Source: an uncultured Alphaproteobacteria bacterium (lineage in GTDB: Bacteria; Pseudomonadota; Alphaproteobacteria; RF32; CAG-239). From it: a stretch of DNA of 64,000 bases. The position numbers were made by a program, and so were the translations under genes. The notes beneath the pieces are model-generated. The model saw only the letters and a program-made list of their open reading frames with translations, was not told the DNA's origin and made no database searches. The stretch spans positions 1 to 64,000 of the forward strand of contig CALXTQ010000014.1 in assembly GCA_944391485.1 (NCBI GenBank), written 5' to 3'. Positions 16,178 to 23,639 of this stretch are shown one piece after another. How positions within the stretch are numbered: the stretch's first letter is position 1; every line of letters begins with the position of its first letter.

Positions 16178-16951
16178 ATGTGGAAAACACATCTTGCTTT
16201 TGGAATCGCTGCGGCGCTTATTGCCTCAGCCGCTTTGGCGCAGCCGGGCCGGTATGTCCGCAAGCAGCTGAAGCCGCAGTTTTTTATTCCCGAAAAAGAG
16301 CTTAACCGGCAGGAAGAACTGCCAGAATTTAACTATTATCCTTTGGGCGGACAAACAGGCGCCGATGAAGCGCAGGCGGCTCCGCAGCCCGGACAAGACG
16401 ACCTTTCCGCGGCGTCCGGCAATATTTTGCAACAACCGGAAGAAACGGTGGCAACCGCAACGGCCGACAATCCTGAAAAGATGGCAGAACAGCTTCCGCC
16501 GCCGTCTCTGCCGGCAGAAAACACGACCGAAAGCGCCTTTAACAATTATGACAAGCAGGAACTGGCATCGCTGCCCGAATACAAACAAAAATACACCGAT
16601 TACGTTCATGATCTGAAAATTATCGCACAGACGGGAAAAGCTCCCGATAACCCGCGGGTGTTGAAAGATCTGGCGAAAATGAACTCCAATGACAGAATAA
16701 CCGTTGACGATACTTTCGGCCTGATGCCCCGTGCGGAGACAAACAGCAAAAACAGTTCGGCCACGGCAGACAGAAGTCTCCCGGAAACAGCCACCCAAAC
16801 GAAACCGGCCGAAAGCACCCCAACAGGACTTGAAGAGAACCGCGTAGCAATATCCGCCACCGAGGAAGAGAAACATCCTGAAACAGCTGCTCAAACAGAA
16901 CCGACCGAAAGCACCCCGGCAGAACCAGCTAAGCAAAAAAACTTTTTATAA
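16178..16951 (+). CDS. Secreted or periplasmic low-complexity protein
   Basis: A signal peptide ends at ALA-QPG (about residue 22). The mature chain is rich in Pro, Glu, Ala and Gln and has only one segment that looks folded (about residues 125-185, YDKQELASLPEYKQKYTDYV and onward). Near the C-terminus a 14-residue unit, PETAxQTxPxESTP, occurs twice 35 residues apart. No cysteines and no recognised domain. It starts 43 bases from the divergent HExxH gene and its 3' end overlaps dapE by 23 bases. Confidence 0.75.
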   Translation: MWKTHLAFGIAAALIASAALAQPGRYVRKQLKPQFFIPEKELNRQEELPEFNYYPLGGQTGADEAQAAPQPGQDDLSAASGNILQQPEETVATATADNPEKMAEQLPPPSLPAENTTESAFNNYDKQELASLPEYKQKYTDYVHDLKIIAQTGKAPDNPRVLKDLAKMNSNDRITVDDTFGLMPRAETNSKNSSATADRSLPETATQTKPAESTPTGLEENRVAISATEEEKHPETAAQTEPTESTPAEPAKQKNFL

Positions 16952-18062
16952 ATTCAAAATAGATATTTGTCAGCTTTTCGATATTTTCAACCGTTTCGCA
17001 CTCATTGGTTTTGTGAATGCTGCCATTGGTCAGTCCAAACTCGACGACAGGACAGTATTTTTTCACAAAACGGGCATCCGATGTGCCGCCTTTGGTTGAA
17101 TACTCTGGTTGAATGCCGCTGACTTTCCGAACGGCTGCCGACAGTTTTTCAACATCGGGACTGATTTTGCTCAAAAAAGCCTCGCCGGCAATTTCGTAAT
17201 CCAGCTTAAACCGTCCCGGCGCACGGCTGATAATTTCTTCCACCCATCTGACAATCGACGTCCCGCTGTGGCTGCTGTTGAAACGAATGTCAATCTGGGC
17301 AAAAGCCTCGGCTGGTATGACGTTTGACGCCAGATTTCCAACATCTACCGTCGTAATCTGAAGCGTTGACGGATCAAAAAACTCATTACCGTTATCGAGC
17401 GGAGACCGCGTCAGCTCTGCTAGCAGAGTTACCAGATTGTGTATCGGATTGACGGCCAGGTGCGGATAAGCCGTGTGTCCGGCCTCGCCGTATGACGTTA
17501 TTTTCAGCACAATATCACCGCGGCGGCCGATTTTTATTTCCTCGCCGATCCGCCGCGGATTTGACGGTTCGCCGACAAGGCAGAAATCAAATTTTTCTCC
17601 CCGGGCAGAAAGGCGTTCCAGCATTTTATCCGTCCCGTCAACCAGAGGCTCTTCCTCATCGCCGGAAATAAGCAGGCTTATCCGCCCAGCACCGCCCGAC
17701 GCAAGATATTTCTTTGCCGCCGCCGCGAAACAGGCCGTGCCGCCTTTCATATCGGCAATGCCGCGGCCGTAGAGAATACCGTCTGCTACTACGGCATCAA
17801 AGGGCGGATATTTCCAACCAGAAAAATCGCCGGCCGGAACCACATCCATATGTCCGGAAAAAAGAAGATGCCGGCCGCCACTTCCCGCCGTTGCAAAAAG
17901 ATTGCCGACTTTCTGACCGCCGGGAGCGTCAATATCCGTGATTTTCCCGGAAAAGCCCGCTTTTTTCAAAACCGACAGCAGATATTCCAAAGCCGGCCCG
18001 ACATTATTCTCATCTGTTTTGAAACGAACCAGTTCCCGGCATAATTCCAGCGCTTCCGACAT
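16929..18062 (-). CDS. dapE: Succinyl-diaminopimelate desuccinylase
   Basis: Di-zinc M20 hydrolase of the succinylase route to meso-diaminopimelate and lysine: N-succinyl-LL-DAP is cleaved to LL-DAP and succinate. Zinc ligands and catalytic residues are visible in FSGHMDVVPAGD, YGRGIADMKGG and LISGDEEE; the dimerisation lid follows with AGHTAYPHLAVNPI, and the end carries GGTSDARF and HKTNECE. The length of 377 residues is typical. The product feeds peptidoglycan synthesis by the enzymes of the nearby cell-wall genes. It is divergent from the GNAT leader region. Confidence 0.96.
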   Translation of the reverse strand: MSEALELCRELVRFKTDENNVGPALEYLLSVLKKAGFSGKITDIDAPGGQKVGNLFATAGSGGRHLLFSGHMDVVPAGDFSGWKYPPFDAVVADGILYGRGIADMKGGTACFAAAAKKYLASGGAGRISLLISGDEEEPLVDGTDKMLERLSARGEKFDFCLVGEPSNPRRIGEEIKIGRRGDIVLKITSYGEAGHTAYPHLAVNPIHNLVTLLAELTRSPLDNGNEFFDPSTLQITTVDVGNLASNVIPAEAFAQIDIRFNSSHSGTSIVRWVEEIISRAPGRFKLDYEIAGEAFLSKISPDVEKLSAAVRKVSGIQPEYSTKGGTSDARFVKKYCPVVEFGLTNGSIHKTNECETVENIEKLTNIYFEFIKSFFA

Positions 18063-18111
18063 AATTTTTCCTCCGTATTCTGAAAAAAAATTATAGAAGC
18101 GCCAAATTTAT

Positions 18112-18139
18112 TTGACAACTAAAATATCGGCGTTATCAT
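18112..18139 (+). promoter_or_regulatory. Sigma-70-type promoter of the leader-GNAT operon
   Basis: A perfect -35 box TTGACA (18112-18117) is followed after 16 bases by TATCAT (18134-18139). Transcription would start near 18146, about 20 bases ahead of the leader ORF. Confidence 0.75.
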
Positions 18140-18166
18140 AAAAAACAGATTTGTAAAGGATTTAAT

Positions 18167-18232
18167 ATGTTTGATATTGCATTGCACATTGCCCGCCGAG
18201 GGACTCTTCGCAAAAATAACTTGCGACGATGA
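18167..18232 (+). CDS. Putative 21-codon leader peptide
   Basis: An ATG with a strong ribosome-binding site (AAAGGA, 7 bases away) opens a 21-codon frame ending in TGA at 18230-18232. Six of 21 residues are arginine, including two pairs (ARRG and a C-terminal RR). It lies between the promoter and an intrinsic terminator, ahead of the GNAT gene, which is the layout of ribosome-mediated attenuation. The codons of a small hairpin, TCGCAA with TTGCGA, fall within the frame. Translation is inferred from the start signals only; the sequence could equally be an untranslated regulatory RNA. Confidence 0.5.
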   Translation: MFDIALHIARRGTLRKNNLRR

Positions 18233-18268
18233 TTTATGCGTTTTAAACACACAAATAAATTCAGTTGC

Positions 18269-18298
18269 AAGATTTGAAGAAATTCAAATCTTTTTTTT
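18269..18298 (+). terminator. Intrinsic terminator inside the GNAT leader
   Basis: AGATTTGAA pairs perfectly with TTCAAATCT across a GAAA loop and is followed by eight T. It lies 26 bases ahead of the GNAT start, downstream of a good promoter, so the operon must be expressed by antitermination or readthrough. Confidence 0.85.
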
Positions 18299-18323
18299 AT
18301 TTTCAGACAAAGAAGAGAACCTT

Positions 18324-19103
18324 ATGAAAAATTTAGAAAACCTACAATTCAAAAAACTGCAAATGACAATCCGGGACCTGCGGAGCCTGCTGGATCTGCA
18401 GGATAAGATTATTGCCAACTTCAAACCCGAAGAGCAGAATTTTATTCTGCACAGAACAATCGACGACTTCAGCAACGCCCTGAAAAGCGACCATATGTAC
18501 GTTTTCGGATTATATGACGGCGACAGACTTGTTTCGCAATCCATTCTCTCCCTGCCCGGGAACAAAGACAAAAGAGATCTGCCGGAGTTTGCCGGCGAAT
18601 ACAAAAATTCTGAAATTGCCGTTTATAAAGCCGTTTTGGTTGATCCTGAATATCGCGGGCACGGCCTGATGAAAGTTATGCTGAGGGAACGGGAAAGGGT
18701 CGCCAAAGAACACGGCCGGAAACTGGCCATCACCCAGATTGCGGCAAAAAACCCGGCCAGCTGGGTTAACGCCGTCCAATACGGCATGCAGATTATGCGG
18801 GCCGCGCATGACCCGGAAGACAACGCAGAGGTCATCTATCTGCAAAAACGGCTGGACGGAGAAAAAGATCCGCGGCTGATGACGGATAAAACCTATGCCA
18901 TCAAATACAGCAAAGAAATTCCCTGGGAAATTCTGTTCAACAAAATGGTCAATATCTCAAAGGCCGGCTGGGTCGGAACAGCATGGGACAAGGAAAACAA
19001 CAATATTCTGTGGCACCGGCGGGCCAGCACCGCCGAAAAGGTCTTGTGCGGACAACGCAACAGTAATTTTTGCTGGGGAAAGGTAAGCAGCTATGTTAAA
19101 TAA
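18324..19103 (+). CDS. GNAT-family N-acetyltransferase, 259 aa
   Basis: Acyl-CoA-dependent acetyltransferase of unknown substrate. The GNAT core is visible in the middle: KAVLVDPEYRGHGLMKVMLRERERVAKEHG, with the acetyl-CoA-binding RGHGLM loop, then AVQYGMQIMRAAHDPEDNAEVIYLQKRL. An N-terminal 50-residue helix region and a C-terminal 70-residue extension are not recognised. The Met at 18324 is chosen because it has AGAGAA upstream and lies after the attenuator; the open frame to 18171 crosses the terminator. The next acetyltransferase gene overlaps by 11 bases, so both form an operon. Confidence 0.85.
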   Translation: MKNLENLQFKKLQMTIRDLRSLLDLQDKIIANFKPEEQNFILHRTIDDFSNALKSDHMYVFGLYDGDRLVSQSILSLPGNKDKRDLPEFAGEYKNSEIAVYKAVLVDPEYRGHGLMKVMLRERERVAKEHGRKLAITQIAAKNPASWVNAVQYGMQIMRAAHDPEDNAEVIYLQKRLDGEKDPRLMTDKTYAIKYSKEIPWEILFNKMVNISKAGWVGTAWDKENNNILWHRRASTAEKVLCGQRNSNFCWGKVSSYVK

Positions 19104-19650
19104 ACTGAATATGCCCGAAAAAATGGAAAATGCAGACATCAGAATTATGAAAGTCGTTCCCGACATGTGCGATGATCTTTTTGAGGCAATAGAATCTTCG
19201 CGGGAATTTCTGCGCCAGTATCTGTTCTGGGTTGACGGGGTTAAAAATCCGGCGGACGAAGCGGCCTCCATCCGGATGTTTCTCGAAAACTGGGACAAAG
19301 GAGACTCTTTCATCTATGCCGTTTATGAAAAAAACAGCGGCCGGCTTGCAGGAACCATTGACGCCCATGCCATAAACCGCAATGATCATGTTGCCTATAT
19401 CGGCTACTGGCTGAGAAAGGACCAAACCGGACACGGCTTTATCAGCAAAGCGCTGGCTCCTCTGGAAAAAATTCTTTTCGATCAGGGAATTCACCGGATA
19501 GTCATCATGTGCGAGGTTTCCAACCTGCCGTCCGCCGCCGTTGCCGAGCGCAATCATTATGTTTTTGAGGGAATTGCCAAAGAGCGCATCTGGTCTTACG
19601 GCGAGTTTCATGACGCCAAAATTTACGCAAAGCTGGCATCGGCTTTATAA
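19093..19650 (+). CDS. GNAT-family N-acetyltransferase (RimJ/RimL type)
   Basis: Matches the subgroup that acetylates protein N-termini or small amino compounds. Visible are IRIMKVVPDMCDDLFEAIESSREFLRQYLFW at the N-terminus, YIGYWLRKDQTGHGFISKALAPL with the acetyl-CoA loop, and CEVSNLPSAAVAERNHYVFEGIAKER near the end. The 185-residue length fits. Ribosomal protein acetylation is one possibility for RimL-like enzymes, yet antibiotic or metabolite acetylation is equally possible. It shares the attenuated transcript with the upstream GNAT gene. Confidence 0.88.
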   Translation: MLNKLNMPEKMENADIRIMKVVPDMCDDLFEAIESSREFLRQYLFWVDGVKNPADEAASIRMFLENWDKGDSFIYAVYEKNSGRLAGTIDAHAINRNDHVAYIGYWLRKDQTGHGFISKALAPLEKILFDQGIHRIVIMCEVSNLPSAAVAERNHYVFEGIAKERIWSYGEFHDAKIYAKLASAL

Positions 19651-19736
19651 TAGGCCGGTTTTATAACGTTTTGTATTAAAATCTGACGGCACTTTCAGTT
19701 TTGAGCAAGCTCAGTTTTTTAATGAAAATGCAATTA

Positions 19737-19767
19737 AAAAAGCACCTGATTTAAGGTGCTTTTTTAC
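19737..19767. terminator. Bidirectional terminator between GNAT genes and trcR
   Basis: AGCACCT (19741-19747) pairs with AGGTGCT (19754-19760), preceded by an A-run and followed by six T. Confidence 0.9.
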
Positions 19768-19771
19768 GTTT

Positions 19772-20593
19772 TTATTTTTCAGCTTTCTTTTTGGCCGGAG
19801 CTTTTTCAGCTGCTTTTTTCGCCGTTTTTTTCTTTACCGTTTTCTCTTTTTTGACGGCCGACTTTTTTTCTTTGGCAGCTTTTTCCTTTTTGGGAGCTGC
19901 TTTCTTTTCTGTTTTGGCTTTTGCCGTCTTTTCTTTTTTCGGTGCGGCTTTTTTAACCTTTGGCTCTTTTACGGCTTTTTCCTTTTTGGCAACCGCCTTC
20001 TTAGTGGTTGTTTTCTTCGCGGCTTTTTCGGAAGTCTTTTTAGCCTTTTTGACAACCTTGACTTTCGGCTTATTGCGGTTTTTGGAAATCGTAATCGCGT
20101 TATCCAGATCCTTTTCGGAGCACAGACCGATTGCTACCGGATTCTTAGCGCGGAGATTGGCCATATCTTTATGGGTGCCGCTGCGGATAGCCTCAATCGT
20201 GGGTTTGGTTGTTCCGATAATCTTGCAAATCTGCGAATCGATAACTTCCGGACAATTTTTCAAAATCCACAAAATGGCCGCAGGTTTATCGCTACGCTGC
20301 GACGGAGACAGCATTTTCTTGGCTTTGGCGTTTTTCAGCTTAACATTGCGCTCAATCTCATTAGGAGTTAATGAAGCTCTGGGATCCGCCTCGCATCTTC
20401 TAATTTCGACAATTGTCAGCTGGTTGTTGTCAACCGGACTTACGCCTATGATATTAGACGCGACATCACCATCGGCAATGGCCTGAATTTCCAACTCGTG
20501 CAATTCGCAAAATTCGGCAATCTGACGAAAAGTCAGGGTCGTATTCTCTACCAGCCATACCGCCGTTGCCCTGGGCATTAAAGGAGCTGTCAT
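19772..20593 (-). CDS. trcR: Cell cycle transcriptional regulator TrcR with histone H1-like tail
   Basis: The N-terminal 180 residues belong to the DUF1013/TrcR family, an alphaproteobacterial DNA-binding regulator that associates with RNA polymerase in Caulobacter: PRATAVWLVENTTLTFRQIAEFCELHELEIQAIADG and KPAAILWILKNCPEVIDSQICKIIGTTKPTIEAIRSG contain two helix-turn-helix-like segments. The final ~90 residues are almost only Lys, Ala, Thr, Glu and Pro in KKAxKK repeats, resembling eukaryotic histone H1 tails or AlgP/HU-type tails. Such a tail is an addition to the compact family domain and should bind DNA nonspecifically. Ribosome-binding site AAAGGA precedes the ATG. Confidence 0.92.
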   Translation of the reverse strand: MTAPLMPRATAVWLVENTTLTFRQIAEFCELHELEIQAIADGDVASNIIGVSPVDNNQLTIVEIRRCEADPRASLTPNEIERNVKLKNAKAKKMLSPSQRSDKPAAILWILKNCPEVIDSQICKIIGTTKPTIEAIRSGTHKDMANLRAKNPVAIGLCSEKDLDNAITISKNRNKPKVKVVKKAKKTSEKAAKKTTTKKAVAKKEKAVKEPKVKKAAPKKEKTAKAKTEKKAAPKKEKAAKEKKSAVKKEKTVKKKTAKKAAEKAPAKKKAEK

Positions 20594-20629
20594 AATCTTA
20601 TCCTTTCTTAATTATTTTTCTTTTTTATA

Positions 20630-20664
20630 AAAAAACATTCTCTATCGGAAGAATAGAGAATGTT
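20630..20664 (-). terminator. Terminator after the PPC-like gene
   Basis: A 12-bp perfect stem (20634-20645 with 20653-20664) with a 7-base loop runs into seven T on the minus strand. It separates the PPC-like gene from trcR downstream. Confidence 0.9.
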
Positions 20665-20707
20665 TCGGTATTATACAAGTTATTTTTTGCTAAATTATTT
20701 CATATGT

Positions 20708-21550
20708 TTAATATTTATTGTAATTATTATAAATATTAGCCATATTGAGATAGCCGACCTGCAGCATCTGAGCCGTCGCCTGATATCTGGTCGCCTGAAT
20801 TTCCAAAGCATTAACCGACGACAGCGTACCGCTGGCGCTCGTCTGGGTCAAAGGAACTTTGCTTTCCGTTTTGTTTTTGGTGTCTTCGGAGATAGTTTCT
20901 TTCATGACATAGTCATGACGATAGCTGTCTCCCTGCTGGATCTGGAGCGCGTAAGACAATTCGTCATTTTTGCCAACCGTATCGTCCCTGCTGATTTTGA
21001 AATAATAAGTCGTGTCCTTCTTGGCTTTATATTCGCCTTTCAGCATGCTTTCCAGCGCTTCCCGTTCGTCGGAGCCCTTTTCGGCGCCGCTGTCGCCGAC
21101 AAGAACTTCCTTGCCGCCACGACCGACGGTATAAACCTCCAGCCTGAAGCCGGGCGCCGTCAGCGCCAAAAGATCCTGGTTAGCCTCTTCTTCTTTCTTT
21201 TTTTCCTGCTCGGCAGCCCAGCCTTCCGGATCAGTAAGTTTTTTCAGCTCGTCGAGCTTTTCTTCATATTTGGAAAGATCCAAAACCTTTTCGTTGCTGT
21301 CATCACCGCCGCGCAGCGAAACCGACAGTTTGCCGTTTGACTGAACCTGAATTTTATAAATATCAACAGAGTCATATTTTGAGGCCAGCTGACCAATCGC
21401 CGTGGTACGGGAATAATTCAAACGGGTATAGCCGAGGTCGCGGGCATTGGCAAACGTCTCGTCAACATTGTTCATGTCCTGCAGCGTTTTTTCCCAGGCG
21501 CTGATACCATTCTCATCTTTATTGCTGGAACTAGGAATTGTGCTAACCAT
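20708..21550 (-). CDS. Unrecognised protein with a PPC-like beta-sandwich
   Basis: 280 residues without signal peptide or membrane segment. The middle resembles a pre-peptidase C-terminal (PPC) domain: DSVDIYKIQVQSNGKLSVSL, FRLEVYTVGRGGKEVLV, then DTTYYFKISRDD and LSYALQIQQGD, interrupted by a charged coiled insert (about residues 93-125). The C-terminal 40 residues form an amphipathic helix (VNALEIQATRYQATAQMLQVGYLNMANIYN) reminiscent of termini of flagellar axial or other type III exported proteins. Export by the flagellar apparatus would explain the missing signal peptide, but this is conjecture; no flagellar gene is adjacent. Confidence 0.75.
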   Translation of the reverse strand: MVSTIPSSSNKDENGISAWEKTLQDMNNVDETFANARDLGYTRLNYSRTTAIGQLASKYDSVDIYKIQVQSNGKLSVSLRGGDDSNEKVLDLSKYEEKLDELKKLTDPEGWAAEQEKKKEEEANQDLLALTAPGFRLEVYTVGRGGKEVLVGDSGAEKGSDEREALESMLKGEYKAKKDTTYYFKISRDDTVGKNDELSYALQIQQGDSYRHDYVMKETISEDTKNKTESKVPLTQTSASGTLSSVNALEIQATRYQATAQMLQVGYLNMANIYNNYNKY

Positions 21551-21618
21551 TCAAAATCTCCTTACTGTCTCAGTTTATATGATATCATAAATAAATATAA
21601 TTCTCAACACTTTGTTGA

Positions 21619-23208
21619 TTATTCATAAATAAGTTTATACAAGGGGACGGTTTTCCCGGTGCGCTCCAGGCTTTTGTCCCCGAGGAAATCGAAGCTGAAC
21701 CTGTCATCATCGGCAAGTTTCTGCCTTGTCTCTTCATCCGTAATAATTTCTCCCGCATAGGCCTGCTCAAAAACATCTTGAACATAAGGAGACAAATTGG
21801 GTTCGTCTTCGGAAGACATAAACAAAATACTGCATTTGTTGTCAATAATCAGATTTTCATTGTCTAATTCATCCTCATATATTTCGACGTCCTTATAAAA
21901 CTCGGTCGCAAATTTCAAAGCGTTGTTCAATTTTGAAAAGGTTACGGAAGTGATGTAATTGTCTTCAATAACGTTATTTCCCCCGAATTTGCCGATCAGA
22001 TTGGAGACAATATTGCGAATTTCTCCCTTGACCTTGCCAAAATCTTCGCGGTCACCGGGCTGCGCCTCTTCATAAAAACGAACGCTGTTCTGAATGCTGA
22101 CAACACAGTTAAACATGATATCCGGCTCTTTTTTCAACTCCTCCAGCCTGTTGGCCGTTACACGGTATTTGTTCAGGCTGTTCCATTTTTCAAACGTTGC
22201 CTTCAGGATATGGGTATCAAGAGGCTTTTCGTCAATAAGCTGAGACATTAAATATGCTCCGACGCCGGTTAAAAAAATCGCAACCTTATTATCTTTATAA
22301 GTTCTTTTGGCCTCATAAAACGCTTCTACATCGCCCATGCCGCCGTCTATAATACCAAAAGCCTCATGCAAAATGGAATTGGCCTGCGTTATGCTGAGAC
22401 CGTTATAGCGGCAGAGTTCAAAACAGCCGCCGTAAATGACAAGCTTTATGCCCAACCGCATAAAATCATCCTGCAGAGAGGCTGAACCGTCCAGATTTGA
22501 AATAACCTGACTCAGATACTCAACCATATACCGCTTATATTCCAGCGGCGCCTCAGGAAAAGCCGGGGCCAGAGCCGGTTCGAAATTGTCATTCAGATTA
22601 TAGTTATGGATGATTAGATCAGCTTTATCAAAAAACTTTTTTTCACTGATGACTTTTTTGCGCTGGATTTTGCCCGAATTAAAAACATACCACGGCACTT
22701 TTTTCAGCACCAGCGGCACGGCCAGCAGAATAAACAACGCGAAAAAAATAATAAACAAAAGAGTTCTGGTTACGCTCTCCGGCGCTATGATCTCAATAAC
22801 CGGGATCAGCAGCGTTACCAGAATATTGGCAGACAGCAGACAGAAAATAATAATCGCGATCAGTTTGAAAATCGCCGTGAAAACATTCTGCCCTGACGGC
22901 GTCTGATCCGGTTCCTGAGTTACGATGGAATAATCGCTCTTCGGTTGCCCGGCAGAACCGTAACCGGATGATGAAACGGATCTTTTTTCTTTCTTTTTGG
23001 ACAATCCGCTGACATATTCTACCGTTTCGTTATAGGAATTATCCTGAACATCAAAGTCTTCTTTTATGATTTTGACGGCAACTTTTTCTCGTTCCTTCTC
23101 CCGGGCAACGCGGATGGCCTCCTGCCTCTGGTCGCTGGAAAAACGATCCTCAAGCTTCCAGCCGTCTCCCCGGTCGGTATATACCTCGTAATGTGAAATT
23201 CTTACCAT
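21619..23208 (-). CDS. Membrane protein with a degenerate class III cyclase-like domain
   Basis: 529 residues. An N-terminal cytosolic module (VRISHYEVYTDRGDGWKLEDRFSSDQRQEAI) resembles one found in alphaproteobacterial cyclase-domain proteins. Two or more transmembrane helices follow at about residues 115-165 (IFKLIAIIIFCLLSANILVTLLIPV and TLLFIIFFALFILLAVPLVL). The C-terminal region ends like nucleotide cyclases (EQAYAGEIITDEETRQKL ... FLGDKSLERTGKTVPLYKL), but the metal-binding aspartates and the substrate residues are not evident, so it is probably not an active cyclase. The function is likely sensory or structural. Monocistronic, 68 bases from the PPC-like gene downstream. Confidence 0.75.
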   Translation of the reverse strand: MVRISHYEVYTDRGDGWKLEDRFSSDQRQEAIRVAREKEREKVAVKIIKEDFDVQDNSYNETVEYVSGLSKKKEKRSVSSSGYGSAGQPKSDYSIVTQEPDQTPSGQNVFTAIFKLIAIIIFCLLSANILVTLLIPVIEIIAPESVTRTLLFIIFFALFILLAVPLVLKKVPWYVFNSGKIQRKKVISEKKFFDKADLIIHNYNLNDNFEPALAPAFPEAPLEYKRYMVEYLSQVISNLDGSASLQDDFMRLGIKLVIYGGCFELCRYNGLSITQANSILHEAFGIIDGGMGDVEAFYEAKRTYKDNKVAIFLTGVGAYLMSQLIDEKPLDTHILKATFEKWNSLNKYRVTANRLEELKKEPDIMFNCVVSIQNSVRFYEEAQPGDREDFGKVKGEIRNIVSNLIGKFGGNNVIEDNYITSVTFSKLNNALKFATEFYKDVEIYEDELDNENLIIDNKCSILFMSSEDEPNLSPYVQDVFEQAYAGEIITDEETRQKLADDDRFSFDFLGDKSLERTGKTVPLYKLIYE

Positions 23209-23229
23209 CGTCGAAATTCTTTCAGTTCA

Positions 23230-23268
23230 AAAAAAACCTGCATTTATATTACAAAATGCAGGTTAATA
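23230..23268 (-). terminator. Terminator after rpmE
   Basis: An 11-bp stem (AACCTGCATTT with AAATGCAGGTT, 23235-23245 and 23254-23264) is followed by eight T on the minus strand. Confidence 0.9.
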
Positions 23269-23287
23269 AAGATTAAATCTTCAGAAC

Positions 23288-23536
23288 TTATTTGTTGCCG
23301 GAAACGGAAGTATCCGTCTTCAGACCAAATGCGGCAAATTTGCTGTTGAACTTGGATACCTGACCGCCGGTATCGACCATGCGGTGAACGCCCGTCCACG
23401 CCGGATGAGACTTCGGATCAATTTCCAAATTCATTTTATCCCCGGCTTTGCCCCAGGTAGATCTTGTTTTAAATTCTGAACCATCAGTCATCACATATGT
23501 AATCTCGTGATAATCTGGATGAATACCGTTTTTCAT
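23288..23536 (-). CDS. rpmE: 50S ribosomal protein L31
   Basis: Ribosomal protein of the large-subunit central protuberance. [28 protein letters not shown] and the C-terminal [28 protein letters not shown] match L31 of the form without the CxxC zinc motif; the signature HPAWTG is visible. 82 residues, with a terminator directly downstream and 103 bp of A+T-rich DNA upstream that should hold its promoter. Confidence 0.96.
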   Translation of the reverse strand: MKNGIHPDYHEITYVMTDGSEFKTRSTWGKAGDKMNLEIDPKSHPAWTGVHRMVDTGGQVSKFNSKFAAFGLKTDTSVSGNK

Positions 23537-23639
23537 TTGTTTACTCCAAAAAACTTAAGTCAATGACACATAAAGTTAGCGCTTTTATACATTAGACTTA
23601 CAAATTACGCAAGCATTAATTTACAATTTTTTAAATTTT

